Below are positions 34,130-44,289 of a stretch of 64,000 nt of DNA, piece after piece. Source of the DNA: Synchiropus splendidus (taxonomy: Eukaryota; Chordata; Actinopteri; Syngnathiformes; Callionymidae). Location of the stretch: positions 23,933,501 to 23,997,500 of the forward strand of contig NC_071339.1 of the NCBI RefSeq assembly GCF_027744825.2, given 5' to 3'. Below the pieces are notes generated by a model. That model was not told the origin of the DNA, searched no databases, and was given only the letters and a program-made list of their open reading frames with translations. Position 1 is the first letter of the stretch. Each line of letters opens with the position of its first letter. Both the position numbers and the translations under genes were made by a program.

Positions 34130-35440
34130 CTCTTCACCTGACTAGCGTGTACTTTCTGAAACCTGCACTGCAACAAACCTCTCTCTCTCTCCCTTTTCCC
34201 TCTCCTGAGCAGCACTCCACTCCACTCCCAATTGGCTCAGCATATGTGCATGTTTTGACCAACCGCAAGTGACTTCAAGAGAAATCAGCTCATAAAAGTC
34301 AGTCAGCCCGAACATCAAATAGCTGGGTATTCTAGTTGCTGTCCTGTCCATTGTGTATGTAGCGCGGTTACTCAGCGGACGGTGATGTTGAGCGTTAGAA
34401 ATACTCTATATACAGTACTCTGTGTGCGCTTGTCACCACTGCACTGGAGGAGTGATGGAAAATGCTGACCGGTAAGTTAGAAGGTATGCTTCTATCTGAT
34501 ATTTTTACTTTTTTTAAATCCATCAACATCAACGGACTCAAGCACTGCACCATGGAAGACATAAAGCTCAATGTTTCTCATACATGATACAAATGCATGA
34601 TGATTGCATGTCAGTGATTGGTGTAGATGCTTACAGACTTTTGAAAAACTTGATAATCCCGGATAAGCCAAGCAGCAAAACGTACCGCAATTGTGCAAAA
34701 CACTAAGTGAGCACAATAAGCCCAAACCCAACGTAATTGTAGAAAGATTCCGTTTCCAGAAGAGGAACCAAAACGAGGGGGAGTCAATTGCAGACTATAT
34801 TGTGGCATTTAAACAACCGTCAATGCACACCTAAATGATACTCTCCGAGACTGGTTTGTATGCGGTCTGAAAAGTGAGGAGGCACAAAAGAGGACGCTGT
34901 TGTTGAGACAAGGTCTGACGTTTCAGGAGGCGTGTGAGACTGCAGTGGCAAAGCAACACACAGGAATTTGCTGGAAAGTTTAAAATGACCAAAACTCTGA
35001 ATAAGGTGCAGAAGAAAAGTAAAAGTCAATGGAAAAAAGGATCCACATTCACAAAGGGACCTTTTAACTCCGAGTCATTACAGAAAAATGATCAGAGACA
35101 ACAACAAGGGAACAAGCTGTGCTCCCGTTGCAGGGGTAAGCATCCTGCACAGACATGTAGATTTCAAAATTAAAAGTGTCATTTTTGCAACATTGGACAT
35201 ATAGCTTGTGCAAATCATCATAAAAAGATTCATTATGTGCATGGAGAGGCTAAATGTGATCAAGATGACAGAGACAAATTGGGGGTGTGCACTGTGTACA
35301 CTGCTGCAAGCAAACGACACGGCATTCACATGCATGTTCATATTGAAGAAAAAGAAGTGGAAATGCTGCTCGACACAGGAGCGCAGGCAAATAGAAGCAA
35401 AAAATAATACAAAAAAAAAAAATACATGCAAAGCTCCGCC
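34130..35440 (+). pseudogene. gypsy-like gag / protease remnant
   Basis: After an LTR-like leader, 34740-34980 encodes a gag segment (LNDTLRDWFVCGLKSEEAQKRTLL, GLTFQEACETAVAKQ). At 35115-35215 a zinc-knuckle region reads LCSRCRGKHPAQTCRF, then a stop, then CHFCNIGHIACANHH. At 35355-35390 the retropepsin motif EMLLDTGAQ appears in a third frame. The frameshifts and stops make it dead. RT and integrase do not follow; an LTR does (35572-36015). It would have encoded capsid/nucleocapsid and protease of a Ty3/gypsy-type retrotransposon. Confidence 0.65.
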
Positions 35441-35571
35441 TACTGGTTGTTAAGGGTAATGAGAATAGTGCATTTATCCTACAGTATTAATATTATTCAT
35501 TGTTTGTGCTACTAATAAATCAGTTATTTACAGATGCAGGAATGCTGAATGAGGCAGTGTGGCTGAGTGTG

Positions 35572-36015
35572 TGTGAGAATTTGAAGTTGCAGGTGGAGTC
35601 CAAAGACGGGAGTGAACCACACTGGACGAACAAACATTGGAACTCATAGAGTCCAAGGTCAGGCGGAGGAGGCTGGGGAGTACCATCCTCTCCAGAGCTG
35701 GAAGGAGCTGGTCCTGATAAGAGTCACCTCGGTCCGGAATGGGGGCGCATGCCTTGTGTTCGTTGCCATGGTTACGAGGGAGCCAGCGACCAGGACTGGC
35801 GTCAACAGCGGAGGACCAATCAGATGAGGACGGAGCCCACGTAGAGAAAATTTTGTGTATAAAGGGTCAAGACCTCAGATAGCTTTTTGTCACTCTACCG
35901 GACTTCTGCTAAGGCTAAGTCAGGCGTAGCTGCTGACCCAGAATTCTGCTTTTGTATTCTGTCAGGGAATAAATCTTGAATATAACTTGTTGGTTTCTTG
36001 GTAGTCATTCTCACA
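35572..36015 (+). mobile_element. LTR, probably 3' LTR of the gypsy-like remnant
   Basis: Begins TGTGAGAAT and ends ATTCTCACA, a perfect 9-bp terminal inversion of TG...CA type. It contains a TATA-like TGTATAAAGGG near 35856 and AATAAA near 35969. The right boundary is confirmed independently: the inverted-repeat partner of the adjoining DNA (41640-41794) stays homologous up to 36016 and no further. No target duplication was found. Confidence 0.6.
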
Positions 36016-36174
36016 ATTAAGGTTAACCATTTGTTTTGCATGGTTCGGTAAAGGATTGGCGGCTGGGGAAAGCATTATGTCATTGACGTCTTCACTAAGA
36101 TAGAAAGACTAACGTGTATGTGCATGCGTACCTTTATTTATTCATGGTCTAGTTCAGGGGTTCTTAACCATTTT
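36016..36174. repeat. left arm of a large inverted repeat
   Basis: It pairs with 41640-41794 on the opposite strand: TTAAGGTTAACCATTTGTTTT, GGCTGGGGAAAGC, CACTAAGATAGAAAGAC, TCTAGTTCAGGGGTTCTTAA. It brackets the nested insertions between. Confidence 0.7.
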
Positions 36175-36329
36175 GATCTCGGCGCCCACTTTTCCCATAA
36201 CAAATGGGCCCGGGCCCCATTCAAGTAATAGAACTGATTCATTACTCTTAATTTCATTTGTGATCAACAACCATATTTAATCTACTCCAAAATCTTGATC
36301 ACATAATCCTTTTAGGATTAGGATTCTAT
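36163..36329 (+). mobile_element. hAT-like element, left fragment
   Basis: CAGGGGTTCTTAACC followed by the GGGCCC-rich segment and CATATTTAAT, matching 6278-6400. It is broken by a DIRS end at about 36330. Confidence 0.6.
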
Positions 36330-36483
36330 GTAGAGAAATGATGGTTACTCACGTAACCCAGCTTCTATGAATATGCGCATAGCCCTCTTCGCTATTGGTT
36401 AATCCACATCGAGGCACTGGCCTCGGCCTGAGATTTCAATTGATTGGCTCTCCGCCCAGGAAGGCACCACCCACCACGTATAA
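36330..36483 (-). mobile_element. DIRS terminus
   Basis: ATGGTTACTCACGTAACC and GCATAGCCCTCTTCGCTATTGG are typical DIRS terminal sequence and resemble the left end of the DIRS at 6820. The direction and position fit the far (3') end of the minus-strand DIRS whose gag and RT lie at 38.8-40.8 kb. Confidence 0.6.
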
Positions 36484-36801
36484 AGGTTCGTTCACACCGA
36501 ACGCGACTTCCGTGAGCGACACGACTGATTTGCATACAAAGTCAATGGGGTTGGGCGATTGACGGCGATCAGAGGCGACCAACATGGCCGCGACACGACT
36601 GGGGTGTGCGACGCTTGGCGATTTGAGCTACATACGGCGATTCCGGCTACTCAAGACGACACAACTGGGCTACTGCGACAATCGACAATAGTTAGCAATT
36701 TTTTGAACTACTGCGACCAGTCGTGGAGCGTTGACCACTCAGAGACCTGATCCGCGAGTGACGTAACGCATGAGGGGGAAATTAGAAAAGAAAAGGACAA
36801 G

Positions 36802-37407
36802 ATGGAAGACACGCTGATTTCTGCGGTGGCTGCATGCATTTATGACCTGCAATGCCCCTTTTACCGGGACAGAAACAGAAAGGAGCTTGCCTGGAGGGAA
36901 GTCAGCAAAACCATTGACGTCCCTGGTGAGTTGTGACATTTATCATTTTGCTTAATATACGTAGCGCACGCCCTATAGTGGATGTATCGTCGGGATATTA
37001 AACATAAATATTTGCTTTTCCTTCAGTGGAGATCTGCAAAAAAAAGAAATGGAAGGGACTCGGGGGTATTTACATGAGAGAGAAGAGGAAGGCCATGGAG
37101 AAAAAGAGTGGGTCAGCGGCATCTAGCCAGGTAAAGTGGAGGAGGTTCGCCGTCCTCTCCTTCCTGGACCCCTTCATCACCCCGAGGGAGACGTCGGGGA
37201 ACATGACTGCAGCAGCAGCAGCAGTACCACCACCAGCGGCAGGTAATAGTTGTTGTTGAGAATCTATATACTCCCTATATTAAAGTGTAATGAGCTTTCT
37301 GAATAGGAAGTATAATCACACTATGTTCTCATTTTCCAGAAACATGCCATCATGTTGATGATGAGCCACTGCTCCATCTCCCTCAGCAGAGGAGTCATTT
37401 TTGCTGA
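36802..37407 (+). CDS. Harbinger MADF-domain protein, intact, 3 exons
   Basis: DNA-binding accessory protein of a PIF/Harbinger transposon, which by family knowledge helps the transposase bind the ends and enter the nucleus. Exons are 36802-36925, 37027-37242 and 37340-37407, all with GT-AG introns and joining phases, for 135 residues. The MADF domain spans about residues 5-85 (ISAVAACIYDLQCPFYRD, ELAWREVSKTI, KKWKGLGGIYMREKRK, FLDPFI), followed by an Ala/Pro run and a short acidic end. No stop or frameshift was seen, unlike the neighbouring transposase. Upstream DNA (36484-36790) is the transposon end and probably its promoter. Confidence 0.75.
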
Positions 37408-37898
37408 GCCTGGTGCCTATGATCCAGAGATCGTCGTTCTTTTGGACATTCACAATTTAGTTTATGAACGCACTAGGGAAACAAGCAGCTAATTAAGTTA
37501 TTAAAATATGTTGTTGTTTAATTTATTTTATTTATTTATGTATTTTTCATTTCCAATTTCTGGATCATAGGAACCAGGCTCCCTGTCCTTCCTCTTCTCT
37601 CTCAAGTCCCTCGTTCCTCCAGGAAGCTCCTTTCATAAGTCTAGTTAAGTTGTGTATGTACAACAATGTGTCTTTTTGTTAATAAATGTTTTGAATGGGA
37701 ACCTTGGTCTTGTTGTAGAAATGCTTAGTTTCAAGTTAAGAAACTGAAAAACAGTGCAAAACTCAACAACTCAAGTTAAACAAAATGGACACAGTGTTAT
37801 TTTGTTGCAGACATGATAAATAATATGCAAGGAACTTTTGCTCTTTTGAAATAGGTGTGTGGCTCTTAAATGAGCCGTTGTGGTGCACTGAATGTGCT

Positions 37899-38810
37899 CT
37901 AGGTGTGTGGCTGCCATGGAACTACCCCCTCTGCAAAGGTTTCCCTCACCCGGAGAGCTTCCCTGCTCCGGTTGTTCGCTGCAACACGACCCAGACCTGG
38001 AAGTGGCTCGCCTGCATGAAATGGCACAATCTGTCTTGCTGATGCATCCCCTGCTGACATCCATATGTGATTGTGAAGAACGCACGTAGCCTTCACGCAC
38101 TTCTCCACAACATCGGGATGGACATCAATGACGCGCCTAAACAACCTCCACTGTGATGAAAGAATGCCAAAAGCATTCTCAACAACCAGCTGGGCCCTGG
38201 CCAGATGGTAGTTGTACACATTTTGCTCAGGAGGGAGGGTGCGCCCAGGGAATGGTCTCATGAGGTTCTTCCACAGGGGAAAAGCCTCATCTGCCACAAA
38301 CACGTAGGGCTGTGGTCCTCTGTGGCCATCTCCGGGAAGTGGACGGTCAGCAGGCAGGGAGAGAGAACCGGATCTTAGAGCCTGACCAAAGGCTGAATTT
38401 CCCAGGATCCCACCATCGCTACTTCTCCCGTACCCACCAACATCAATCACTCGGAAGCAGTATTTGGAGTCTACAACTGCAAGGAGAACTAGAGAAAAAG
38501 TTCCCTTGTAATTGTAAAAAAGAGATCCTGAGTTTGGTGGGGATTTCATGATGTTGTGTTTCCCGTCCACAGCAAAGCAGAAAGTTCTATCGCTTTTCAA
38601 ATTGTTGAGCAATGGATTGCCATTCGGCTGTGGAAGGCACAGCCATGATGTCCCCCACAAGGCAATCCCAAATAGCAGCTACAACTTCTGGGACAATTCC
38701 TTGGACAGTTGACACACCAACACGGAAGCTGTTGGCAATGGTCCTGAAGGAATCTCCATTTGCAAGATACCTGCAAAATTGAAGGTGAAGGTGAAATTGA
38801 AGGACACCAA
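37899..38810 (-). pseudogene. Harbinger DDE transposase, N-terminally truncated and broken
   Basis: Minus-strand translation gives the domain start LANGDSFRTIANSFRVGVSTV, then VAAIWDCLVGDIMAVP. After a stop (TAG where the family has Trp, just after EKR) and a frameshift, it gives AVDGKHNIMKSPPNSGSLFYNYKGTF, holding the first catalytic Asp. VVDSKYCFRVIDVGGYGRSSDGG, VFVADEAFPL (second Asp) and VVENAFGILSSQWR (Glu) follow. It is a nuclease of the DDE_Tnp_4 type. About the first 100 residues are replaced by DIRS reverse transcriptase sequence. Confidence 0.8.
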
Positions 38811-38814
38811 CTGA

Positions 38815-39807
38815 TCTGTCCCTGACTGGGTCGAGCCTGAGACGCGCGAACCAACGTTGAAGGCGTCTCATGTGCAAGAGACCCAGTTTGACTACCGAGT
38901 GAGCAGCCAACATGAGACCTAATAAGGTCATCACTTTGCTAACTCTCAATCTCTGGGCACTTCTCGCCGCCGTCACTGCGAGGAGAACTCTCGACAACCT
39001 CTCGTCTGACAGCCGCGCTATCATAGACTGAGAGTTGAGGAGCAACCCCAGATATTGAGTGCAAGTGCTGGGCTGCAGCGCACTCTTCTGGAGGTTGACC
39101 CCAAAGCCCAGACATGTGATGTGCCGCAGCACCATCGTCGTGTGACGCCGCGCTTCGTTCTCCGAAGCCACTAGAATGAGCCAGTCCTCCAGATATGTCA
39201 GGATTCTGATGCCCGCTGAGCGGCTCCAACACAGCATCCACCACCTTCGAGAAGGCAGGGAGTACCCGAAGGGCAGCCGGTCGAACTGGTAACAGTTGTC
39301 CCCCACTGCAAACCTCAGGTAGCGCCTGTGGCGCTGTAGGATGGGAACGTGAAAGTATGCATCCGTCAGATCCACGGAGGTTATCCAGTCCCCTGGCCTG
39401 ACACACTCGAGCAGTTGCTTTATTGTCAGCATCCTGAACGAGCAGGAGGAGATGAAGTCATTCAGCTGTCGCAGATCCAGAATTGGTCTGAGACCTCCTG
39501 ACCTCTTGGGGACCAGAAAATACATCGAGTAGAACCCTCTCTCGCGGTCCTCCTGGGGCACCAGAGAGATAGCTCGTTTCCGAAGGAGAGACTCCACCTC
39601 CTGCTCCAGACACAGACGCTCTGCTGGGGAGCGAGGAGACGTGAGACGGATTCCCGTGAACTCGGGGGAGCGGCGACAGAACTGAAGTGCGTAACCCCTG
39701 CTTAACGATATGTTTAACCAAGGGGCGAGGGGGCCGCACAAATCCACCCACACCGAGTGAAAATCTGTGAGGGTTTCAGCCAGAGACGGAAAATGCCCGC
39801 CCGCCAC
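38815..39807 (-). pseudogene. DIRS reverse transcriptase, nearly intact, 3'-truncated
   Basis: About 330 RT residues: GYALQFCRRSPEF, LLRKRAISLVPQ, GFYSMYFLVPKRSGGLRPI, SVDLTDAYFHVPI (first Asp) and RLPFGYS. In this copy the segment before ILTYLEDWLILVAS, which holds the active-site acidic residues in a YLEDWL context, is slightly rearranged. The conserved SVVKLGLLHMRRLQRWF end follows. The frame then runs straight into Harbinger transposase. An open frame of 406 codons (39807-38587) therefore spans two unrelated elements. Confidence 0.75.
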
Positions 39808-39962
39808 ATCTGGTATGGCACCCTCTGAAAGGGCCGAGTGCCACCGTCCGGATTCACTGTAGACACCGTGGGCTGTGAATTTCCGGCAACATGGGAGACA
39901 TCATCAGCAAGGGAAGCCGGGTAACGGTGACGCTCGGCGCAGTCGCACTGGGTTCATTTGAC

Positions 39963-40799
39963 TCAGGCGAAGCAAAATGGCCACCAGTGACGACACTCAC
40001 TGCCGAGCCACAGGTTGCTTGCCACCATCTGGGTGAGGGTGCATGTGCGCCCTCCATCCACCGAGGCTGCCAGCGCCATCTTCTGAAAAGCCGCCGTCGA
40101 GACCTGGATCCTCCGGAGCTCGTCCCCTTGTGTGGATTCCTTTTCGAACAACAGCCTATCCATGGAAGCTGCCAGGAAGGTCATGTTGTTCACCAGGTTC
40201 CGAACGTGCATACCGCACGCATAAGCCCGGTCCAGGAAGGTGGCGGTAGTATGGTCTTTCTCCTCAGGGAGCCGTTGCTTACCGTCAGTCCAGAGAGAGG
40301 AGTTGGGCGCCAGACAAAACCGAACCGTGTCCCCCAGAGGTGGCAGCCCTCTGGTGGGATCGACGCCTTCCACGGTGGAATACACGGCATATCCCCTAGG
40401 CGGTGCCTTGATCGTCAAGGGCGCCTGAAGGTCTTTAGCCGAGTGGGCCCAAAGCCTGGTCATCTTAGGAACCGTGGCTGAGGGTCTGGACGCCTTTCTC
40501 GCTGCCATTGCGTACAAACGCACTGAGAAATCCTCCTCTTCTGGTTCTGCCTGGACAGGGAGGGACACTCTGAGTGTCTCCGCTGCCTCGCGGAAAAGTT
40601 GGGGCATTTCGTCCATCGGGTACCTGCTCTGGCTAGGCCCCGCTGGAGTACTCTCGCCCTCGTCCACTACTCCCAAGTCGTCGTCGTCATCGTCGGGATA
40701 AATCTTGAGGTGGACCTCCTCCTCGTAAAAACAATGCTCATCCTCCTCCGTAACGTCCGCCCAAACCATCTTCGCTGGAGGTGGTTTAGGAGTGCACAC
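39963..40799 (-). CDS. DIRS gag-like protein, open frame
   Basis: 278 codons without a stop. It has an acidic run (DDDDDD near residue 40), a proline-rich start, and the conserved C-terminal block CGMHVRNLVNNMTFLAASMD, LRRIQVSTAAFQKMALAASV and GRTCTLTQMVASNLWL, the counterpart of the 7519-7826 block. By family it is the particle structural protein. RT follows at 39807 in another frame. Being part of a dead element, it is probably not functional. Confidence 0.6.
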   Translation of the reverse strand: MCTPKPPPAKMVWADVTEEDEHCFYEEEVHLKIYPDDDDDDLGVVDEGESTPAGPSQSRYPMDEMPQLFREAAETLRVSLPVQAEPEEEDFSVRLYAMAARKASRPSATVPKMTRLWAHSAKDLQAPLTIKAPPRGYAVYSTVEGVDPTRGLPPLGDTVRFCLAPNSSLWTDGKQRLPEEKDHTTATFLDRAYACGMHVRNLVNNMTFLAASMDRLLFEKESTQGDELRRIQVSTAAFQKMALAASVDGGRTCTLTQMVASNLWLGSECRHWWPFCFA

Positions 40800-41470
40800 C
40801 AGTATTGTACTGGTTATTTAAAGCAAGCAATGTGGTTTGACTAGCAATCACTATAGTCATATCAATAAAAACACGACAATGAAAATCTGCTTTCATTGAA
40901 ACTATTACATGAACATCATGGGAAGATAGTGTTGCGTAAAATACAAACGGACACGGTAATACCAGCGTACACACTTTATACTTTATTTTAGTTAGCTGCG
41001 TGAATATTCGTGTCAGAACTCCAACAACGACTGTTTGTCTTTATACCCTACTTTTGAGTTAGTTGCGTGGCTGCTCGACACGGAACTCTGAAAACAACTT
41101 ACTTGTCCAACAGGAATATCGCCAAGGCTGCATCGGTTGGAAAACCCTGAGCTCACGCCAGCGAGTGAAAGCAGAAGCCAATGTTGATCCTTGATAGCGC
41201 CTTGGTCCGGTTGCTCTCCCTCTTTCTTTTTTTCGTCTCCTCTGACAAAACCTTCCGCTTCTTTGTTGCAGCTTCGGCCATGGTAGCAGTAATGGTGATT
41301 AGACATTTGTCTCCTCTTCCGCTTCTTTATTGCAGTATCGGTTGCTGTAGCAGTAATGGCGATTAGACGTTCGTGCCATGTTTCAAGCAACGATGATAGG
41401 AGGAAGTGACGTAGGTTGAGGAGGAAGAAATGCATGGCGTACAACAACTCAGCAAATTTGTAGTTTTTTG

Positions 41471-41656
41471 GAGTGGCAGGGTTCCTACCACCCTCCTCGA
41501 GTTATTTAGTTATAACAAGAATTTATACAGACCCCCTCAGGACATGACAGGGATCCCATTCTGCTAGTTATAAGTTGATGTCTCATCACAAATGTTATGA
41601 AAATAGTTCATGAAGGTTGAATTACAGTTAAGTGTTGCTTTAAGAACCCCTGAACT
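41471..41656. other. hAT-like flank on the right of the nest
   Basis: It ends with TTAAGAACCCCTG, the inverse of the CAGGGGTTCTTAA start at 36163. The interior does not match the right ends of the other hAT-like copies, so its identity is uncertain. Confidence 0.35.
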
Positions 41657-41794
41657 AGATCATATATAAATAAACACACGCACGCACGTACACGTTGGTC
41701 TTTCTATCTTAGTGAGGACCGTCAATGATTTAACGCTTTCCCCAGCCTCCAATCCTTCACTGAACCATCCAAAACAAATGGTTAACCTTAATCT
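41640..41794. repeat. right arm of a large inverted repeat
   Basis: Inverse partner of 36016-36174, separated by about 5.5 kb of nested elements. Part of the same sequence recurs at 52881-52950 in this orientation. Confidence 0.7.
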
Positions 41795-41929
41795 TGCTAA
41801 AATCGTATTATGATAACCTGGTTCTTTTAAAGTTATTTCCCTTCAAAATGAGGCTCTAAAAAGTGAGGACCAGCCAACACAAAAAAATAAAACCTCAAAA
41901 AACTCATAACGCTTCATTGACACTAGACG

Positions 41930-42198
41930 AAAGTAAAATTGGAGTTACACGACACAAAAAAACGGTACTGGATCACTAAAGTCATTTATATTAACATTAG
42001 GGCAGCGCAACTTACCTGCTCAGAAGTAGGTCCACTGGTCTGTCTGTCCCCGGGGTCCTTGGAGCGTCACGCAGTAGCATCGAAGCCGATGACAATGGCT
42101 GTTTAAAAATTAGTTGACCGCACGTGCGTGCGTGTGCATGCATGCACGGCGAATAAGTTTCATTTATAGCCACGAAAATGTGGCACATTCACTAAACT
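41930..42198. repeat. repeat shared with 52955-53185
   Basis: The words TTTATATTAACAT, CAACTTACCTG(C/T)TCAGAAG, AGGTCCACTGGTCTG, GGGGTCCTT and CACTAAACT appear in the same order in both places. The homology stops exactly at 42198, where the LTR begins. Confidence 0.7.
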
Positions 42199-42357
42199 TG
42201 TAATATCGGGCATCCAAGGAGGCAGAACGACAAAGGTCTTCGTTGAATCAGCTCTTTAATTGAAGTTAACACAACAGACTAACCTCCATACAACCGGGGT
42301 TCTCTCTTTTTAGACGTCAACACGTATTGACATAGACACATACGTCATTACGTGACA
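42199..42357 (-). mobile_element. short LTR (159 bp) of the minus-strand gypsy element
   Basis: On the minus strand it starts TGTCACGTAATGACG and ends GATATTACA (TG...CA). Just before it, on the integrase side, is a polypurine tract AAAAAGAGGGGGA (42358-42371), as expected before a 3' LTR. Its outer end coincides with the point where homology to the empty site at 53185 stops. Confidence 0.65.
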
Positions 42358-42559
42358 TCCCCCTCTTTTTGAGTGTAACCATTTTCTCTTTGTTGAATGA
42401 CCAGTTTCATGAAAATATTATTTTTCAACACAACACATAAATACATTCTCAGTAAAAACATTATTTTTTCAATGAACTCTACCAGCTTAGAGAACTATCA
42501 ATATAATACTCATTCTCTATACCTAGCTGGTCGTCTAATTTGTCTTCCAGATCTTGTAC

Positions 42560-44090
42560 ATCTGTGTGATTAAGGGACTGGACAGTTTTCAGCGGTGACT
42601 ACAGAAGGGTTGTTACTTTGTGACTGATTACTTTTCTGAAACTCTGACTCCAAACTTTCACCAATGTCTTGGTCGACCTCTCTAGCAAACAATTTCTCTG
42701 ATGTTCTTCTCAGAAATTTCCCGTTTCTTCTATCGGGTGTTTTAACAAGATAAGAGCTTGGCTGTTCATATTGACGCAATACTATAGCTGGCTGCCAGGT
42801 GTCACCCAACTTCTTCCTTACCTCCTCAGTTCCTACTGGTGTGAGAAGCTATGTTGATGCAGGAATCTTTCCTTTCAGTCTTCTTCCCATCAACAGTTGT
42901 GCTGGAGACAGTCCTATTCCTTCCAAAGGTGTATTTTCGAAACTCCAGCAAAGCAATGTATGGGTCTCCCTCATCAAGCTTTCAATAGGTTCTTGATGGT
43001 CTGCACCATTCTTTCTGCTTGACCATTTGACTGAGGATGTCCAGGGCTGGAAGTAACATGTCTAAATTCCCATTTTTCTGCAAAGCACTTGAACTCAGCA
43101 CTTAAATATTGGGGTCCATTATCTGAAACAACACAGTCTGGAATACCATGTCTTGCAAATAATGACTTCAAGGCTACAACAACACTCTGGCCCTTTCTTT
43201 GCACTTGACTATTCCCAAGTGTGACTCATGTATTTGTTTTTCAGCATTTCTTGTCTCAGCTGATTTGGGACAATTAGTCTAGCTCCTTTGAACATCCATC
43301 CATCCGCGTGAGTGATTTCATCACTGAAGGTCCAATATGCTTGAAAGTCTGATGGTGTTGAACTTTTCTTTTCTGGCCAACCTCTTTGTGTGACTTCCTT
43401 CAGAGTTCTCAGTTCAGCTTCCTCAGCAGACATTTTTCTGAACGTTCATTTGAGACTGGAAGCTGACTTGTGATGGTGCTCACCTCTAGCTCCTTCTCCA
43501 ACAAATCCTCCTTTTGCTCATTGAGAAACGCTCTGTTCAGGGTGTCAGCAATGTGCAGCTCTTTTCCTGGCCTGGAGGTGACCTTCAGACTGTATCTCTG
43601 GGGTCTCAGCAACATTCTCTGCAGTCACATTGGTGCCTGATATATTGGTGTTTTTTGTTTTTTTTTATGTTCTCCCAGGGCTTGTGATCACTCTCCACCA
43701 CAACTTCTTTACCATAAACATATTGATTGAACTTTTCACATCCATACACAATTGCAAGTAGTTCTTTTTCTATTTGAGCGTACCTTCGCTGACAGTCAGT
43801 GAGGGCTCTAGAACCACAGGTTTGCCACAGGTTGTTCTTGCTGCAACAACACGGCCCCAATTCCTTCTGCGCTGGCATCCACCGACAATGTCACCTGTTG
43901 GAACTCCGGTTTTATTTGCCAAAATACTCGATTTGCATCAGAACAGAGAAGTATTTAGCATCATTTAGCATTCCCTGATAGCAACGGGGATCTGTATGGG
44001 AGTATGTACCACTGGTTTTACTGTTGAGGTGATTTCAATATGGTACTTGCCAGGTAAGCAGGATTGAAGATTGAAGCAGGCTTTGGGTGG
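42560..44090 (-). pseudogene. Ty3/gypsy pol remnant (RT start, RNase H, integrase)
   Basis: Minus strand in order: RT entry (LPGKYHIEITSTVKPVVH, about 44060-43970), then a jump over the RT core. RNase H residues follow (ALTDCQRRYAQIEKELLAIVYG, VESDHKP). Next come a HIADTLNRAFL linker, an integrase zinc-region neighbourhood (DGWMFKGARLIVPNQLRQEML), and the integrase core (ARHGIPDCVVSDNGPQYLS, SSPGHPQSNGQAERMVQTI) with the second Asp and the Glu. The C-terminal domain is WQPAIVLRQYEQPSSYLVKT. Several stops and frameshifts make it dead. The element is followed by its polypurine tract and LTR. Confidence 0.8.
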
Positions 44091-44289
44091 CCAAGAAGCA
44101 CTTCCAGATGACTGGACAACTACGACTGAGGTGATCAGGGAGAGAGGTACAATAATTCTTGGTGTATCATCTGGAAGAAAAGTGGATAAGGAGACTTGAT
44201 GGTGGAACGAAGTAGTGCAGGAGTGTGTACAAAGGAAGAGGTTAGCTAAGAAAAAGTGGAATGTTGAGAGAACAAAAGAGATGGAAAGA

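Larger units (their letters stand above)
36484..38810. mobile_element. PIF/Harbinger transposon, one end, inserted in DIRS
   Basis: The left end AGGTTCGTTCACACCGA follows TAA, the usual Harbinger TAA/TTA target. It contains the two classical genes in convergent order: a MADF (Myb/SANT-like) gene on plus and a DDE transposase on minus. The transposase start and the right terminal repeat are missing at the junction with DIRS sequence near 38810, so a deletion removed them together with the DIRS RNase H and recombinase. A second copy of the left end lies at 59690-60088. Confidence 0.75.
38811..41470 (-). mobile_element. DIRS-type retrotransposon, 5' two thirds
   Basis: Minus strand: leader (41470-40810), gag (40799-39963), RT (39807-38815), then a break into Harbinger sequence. 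It is the least decayed of the three DIRS copies in the window. The recombinase and most of RNase H have been lost at the junction. The missing 3' terminus is found at 36330-36483 beyond the Harbinger piece. Confidence 0.75.

Noticed and set aside
41013..41447. 144-codon minus frame upstream of DIRS gag
   Set aside because: Composition and lack of any match to gag suggest a leader region, not a protein.
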